The notes under the pieces: model-generated | Databases searched by the model: none | Told to the model about the DNA's origin: nothing | What the model saw: only the letters and a program-made list of their open reading frames with translations | Made by a program: the position numbers and the translations under genes | Shown: positions 5,850 through 6,095 of the stretch, piece after piece | Layout: each line of letters opens with the position of its first letter | Position numbering within the stretch: the stretch's first letter is position 1 | Assembly (NCBI GenBank): GCA_905210845.1 | Contig: CAJLYG010000189.1 | Coordinates: 1 to 6,095, forward strand | DNA: 6,095 nucleotides | Direction of reading: 5' to 3' | From: an uncultured Prevotella sp. | GTDB taxonomy: Bacteria > Bacteroidota > Bacteroidia > Bacteroidales > Bacteroidaceae

Positions 5850-6095
5850 CTATTTCACGAACTTCAGTCTCAGGCTGTTCAGGACGACACTTACGCTGGA
5901 AAATGCCATCAGTGCACTTGCCCAGGTCGGCGTAATCTGGAAGTCGATTCCAAAGACATGCAAGGCACCCGCTGCCAAAGGAATGCATACTAAGTTATAG
6001 ATAAAAGCCCAGAAGAGGTTTTCCTTGATCATGGTCACGGTTTTCCGGGACAGCGTGATCGCCTCAGGAATCCTACGGAGGTCATCCCCCATCAA
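5850..6095 (-). CDS. copA: Copper-translocating P1B-type ATPase, C-terminal 81 residues (rest off the right edge)
   Basis: This is the C-terminal fragment of an inner-membrane pump that exports Cu(I) using ATP. The visible part begins just after the hinge region with MGDDLRRIPEAITLSR, the segment that links the ATP-binding domain to the last two helices. It then carries ENLFWAFIYNLVCIP, where the Asn and Tyr-Asn match the Cu(I)-site motif of transmembrane helix 7. The stretch MAFSSVSVVLNSLRL matches the Met-x-x-Ser-Ser motif of helix 8. Both motifs are specific to the Cu(I) subgroup (P1B-1). The phosphorylation motif and any N-terminal metal-binding domain lie outside the window. The frame ends at TAG (5852-5850) and converges on the barrel-protein gene across the 22-bp repeat array. 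A silver or broader heavy-metal annotation is the only realistic alternative. Confidence 0.93.
   Translation of the reverse strand: MMGDDLRRIPEAITLSRKTVTMIKENLFWAFIYNLVCIPLAAGALHVFGIDFQITPTWASALMAFSSVSVVLNSLRLKFVK

Noticed and set aside
5776..6000. Plus-strand frames of 66-74 codons near the right end.
   Set aside because: They are antisense to the CopA C-terminus, whose helix 7 and 8 copper motifs are unmistakable.

Overview
The window looks like chromosomal DNA from a member of the Bacteroidota, most likely order Bacteroidales. Three lines of evidence support this. Two promoters match the Bacteroidota TTTG-N19-TAnnTTTG form exactly, and a third carries a clear TAnnTTTG -7 box. The genes lack a canonical Shine-Dalgarno sequence and some have A-rich leaders. 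The gene content is also typical of the group: a cobalamin-riboswitch-controlled TonB-dependent receptor next to a surface beta-propeller lipoprotein of the BtuG type. Genus cannot be fixed from the sequence.

Layout. Positions 1-3069 (minus strand) are a vitamin B12 uptake operon: promoter (3069-3039), cobalamin riboswitch (3033-2881), a BtuB-type TonB-dependent receptor (2827-848) and, 13 nt later, a BtuG-like surface lipoprotein (834 to beyond the left edge). Divergently, on the plus strand, lies a complete SLC13/DASS-family anion or dicarboxylate transporter (3266-4735), closed by a strong rho-independent terminator (4750-4797). Next on the plus strand is a 231-residue secreted, probably outer-membrane beta-barrel protein of unknown function (4957-5652). 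Its perfect promoter sits so close to the start codon that the mRNA should be leaderless or nearly so. The 197-bp gap to the convergent next gene holds five head-to-tail copies of a degenerate 22-bp repeat (5686-5795) and a small inverted repeat (5791-5811). The window ends in the C-terminus of a CopA-type copper P-type ATPase on the minus strand (5850 to beyond the right edge).

How the genes work together. BtuG-type lipoproteins bind cobalamin at the cell surface and cap BtuB, which imports it with TonB energy. The riboswitch would shut the pair down when cobalamin is plentiful. The DASS transporter, the barrel protein and CopA are separately transcribed and have no demonstrated link to B12. 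A metabolic link between dicarboxylate transport and B12-dependent succinate/propionate metabolism is possible but speculative.

The B12 locus follows a known Bacteroidales arrangement. The least explained items are the 22-bp periodic array at 5686-5795 and the leaderless-looking barrel gene.
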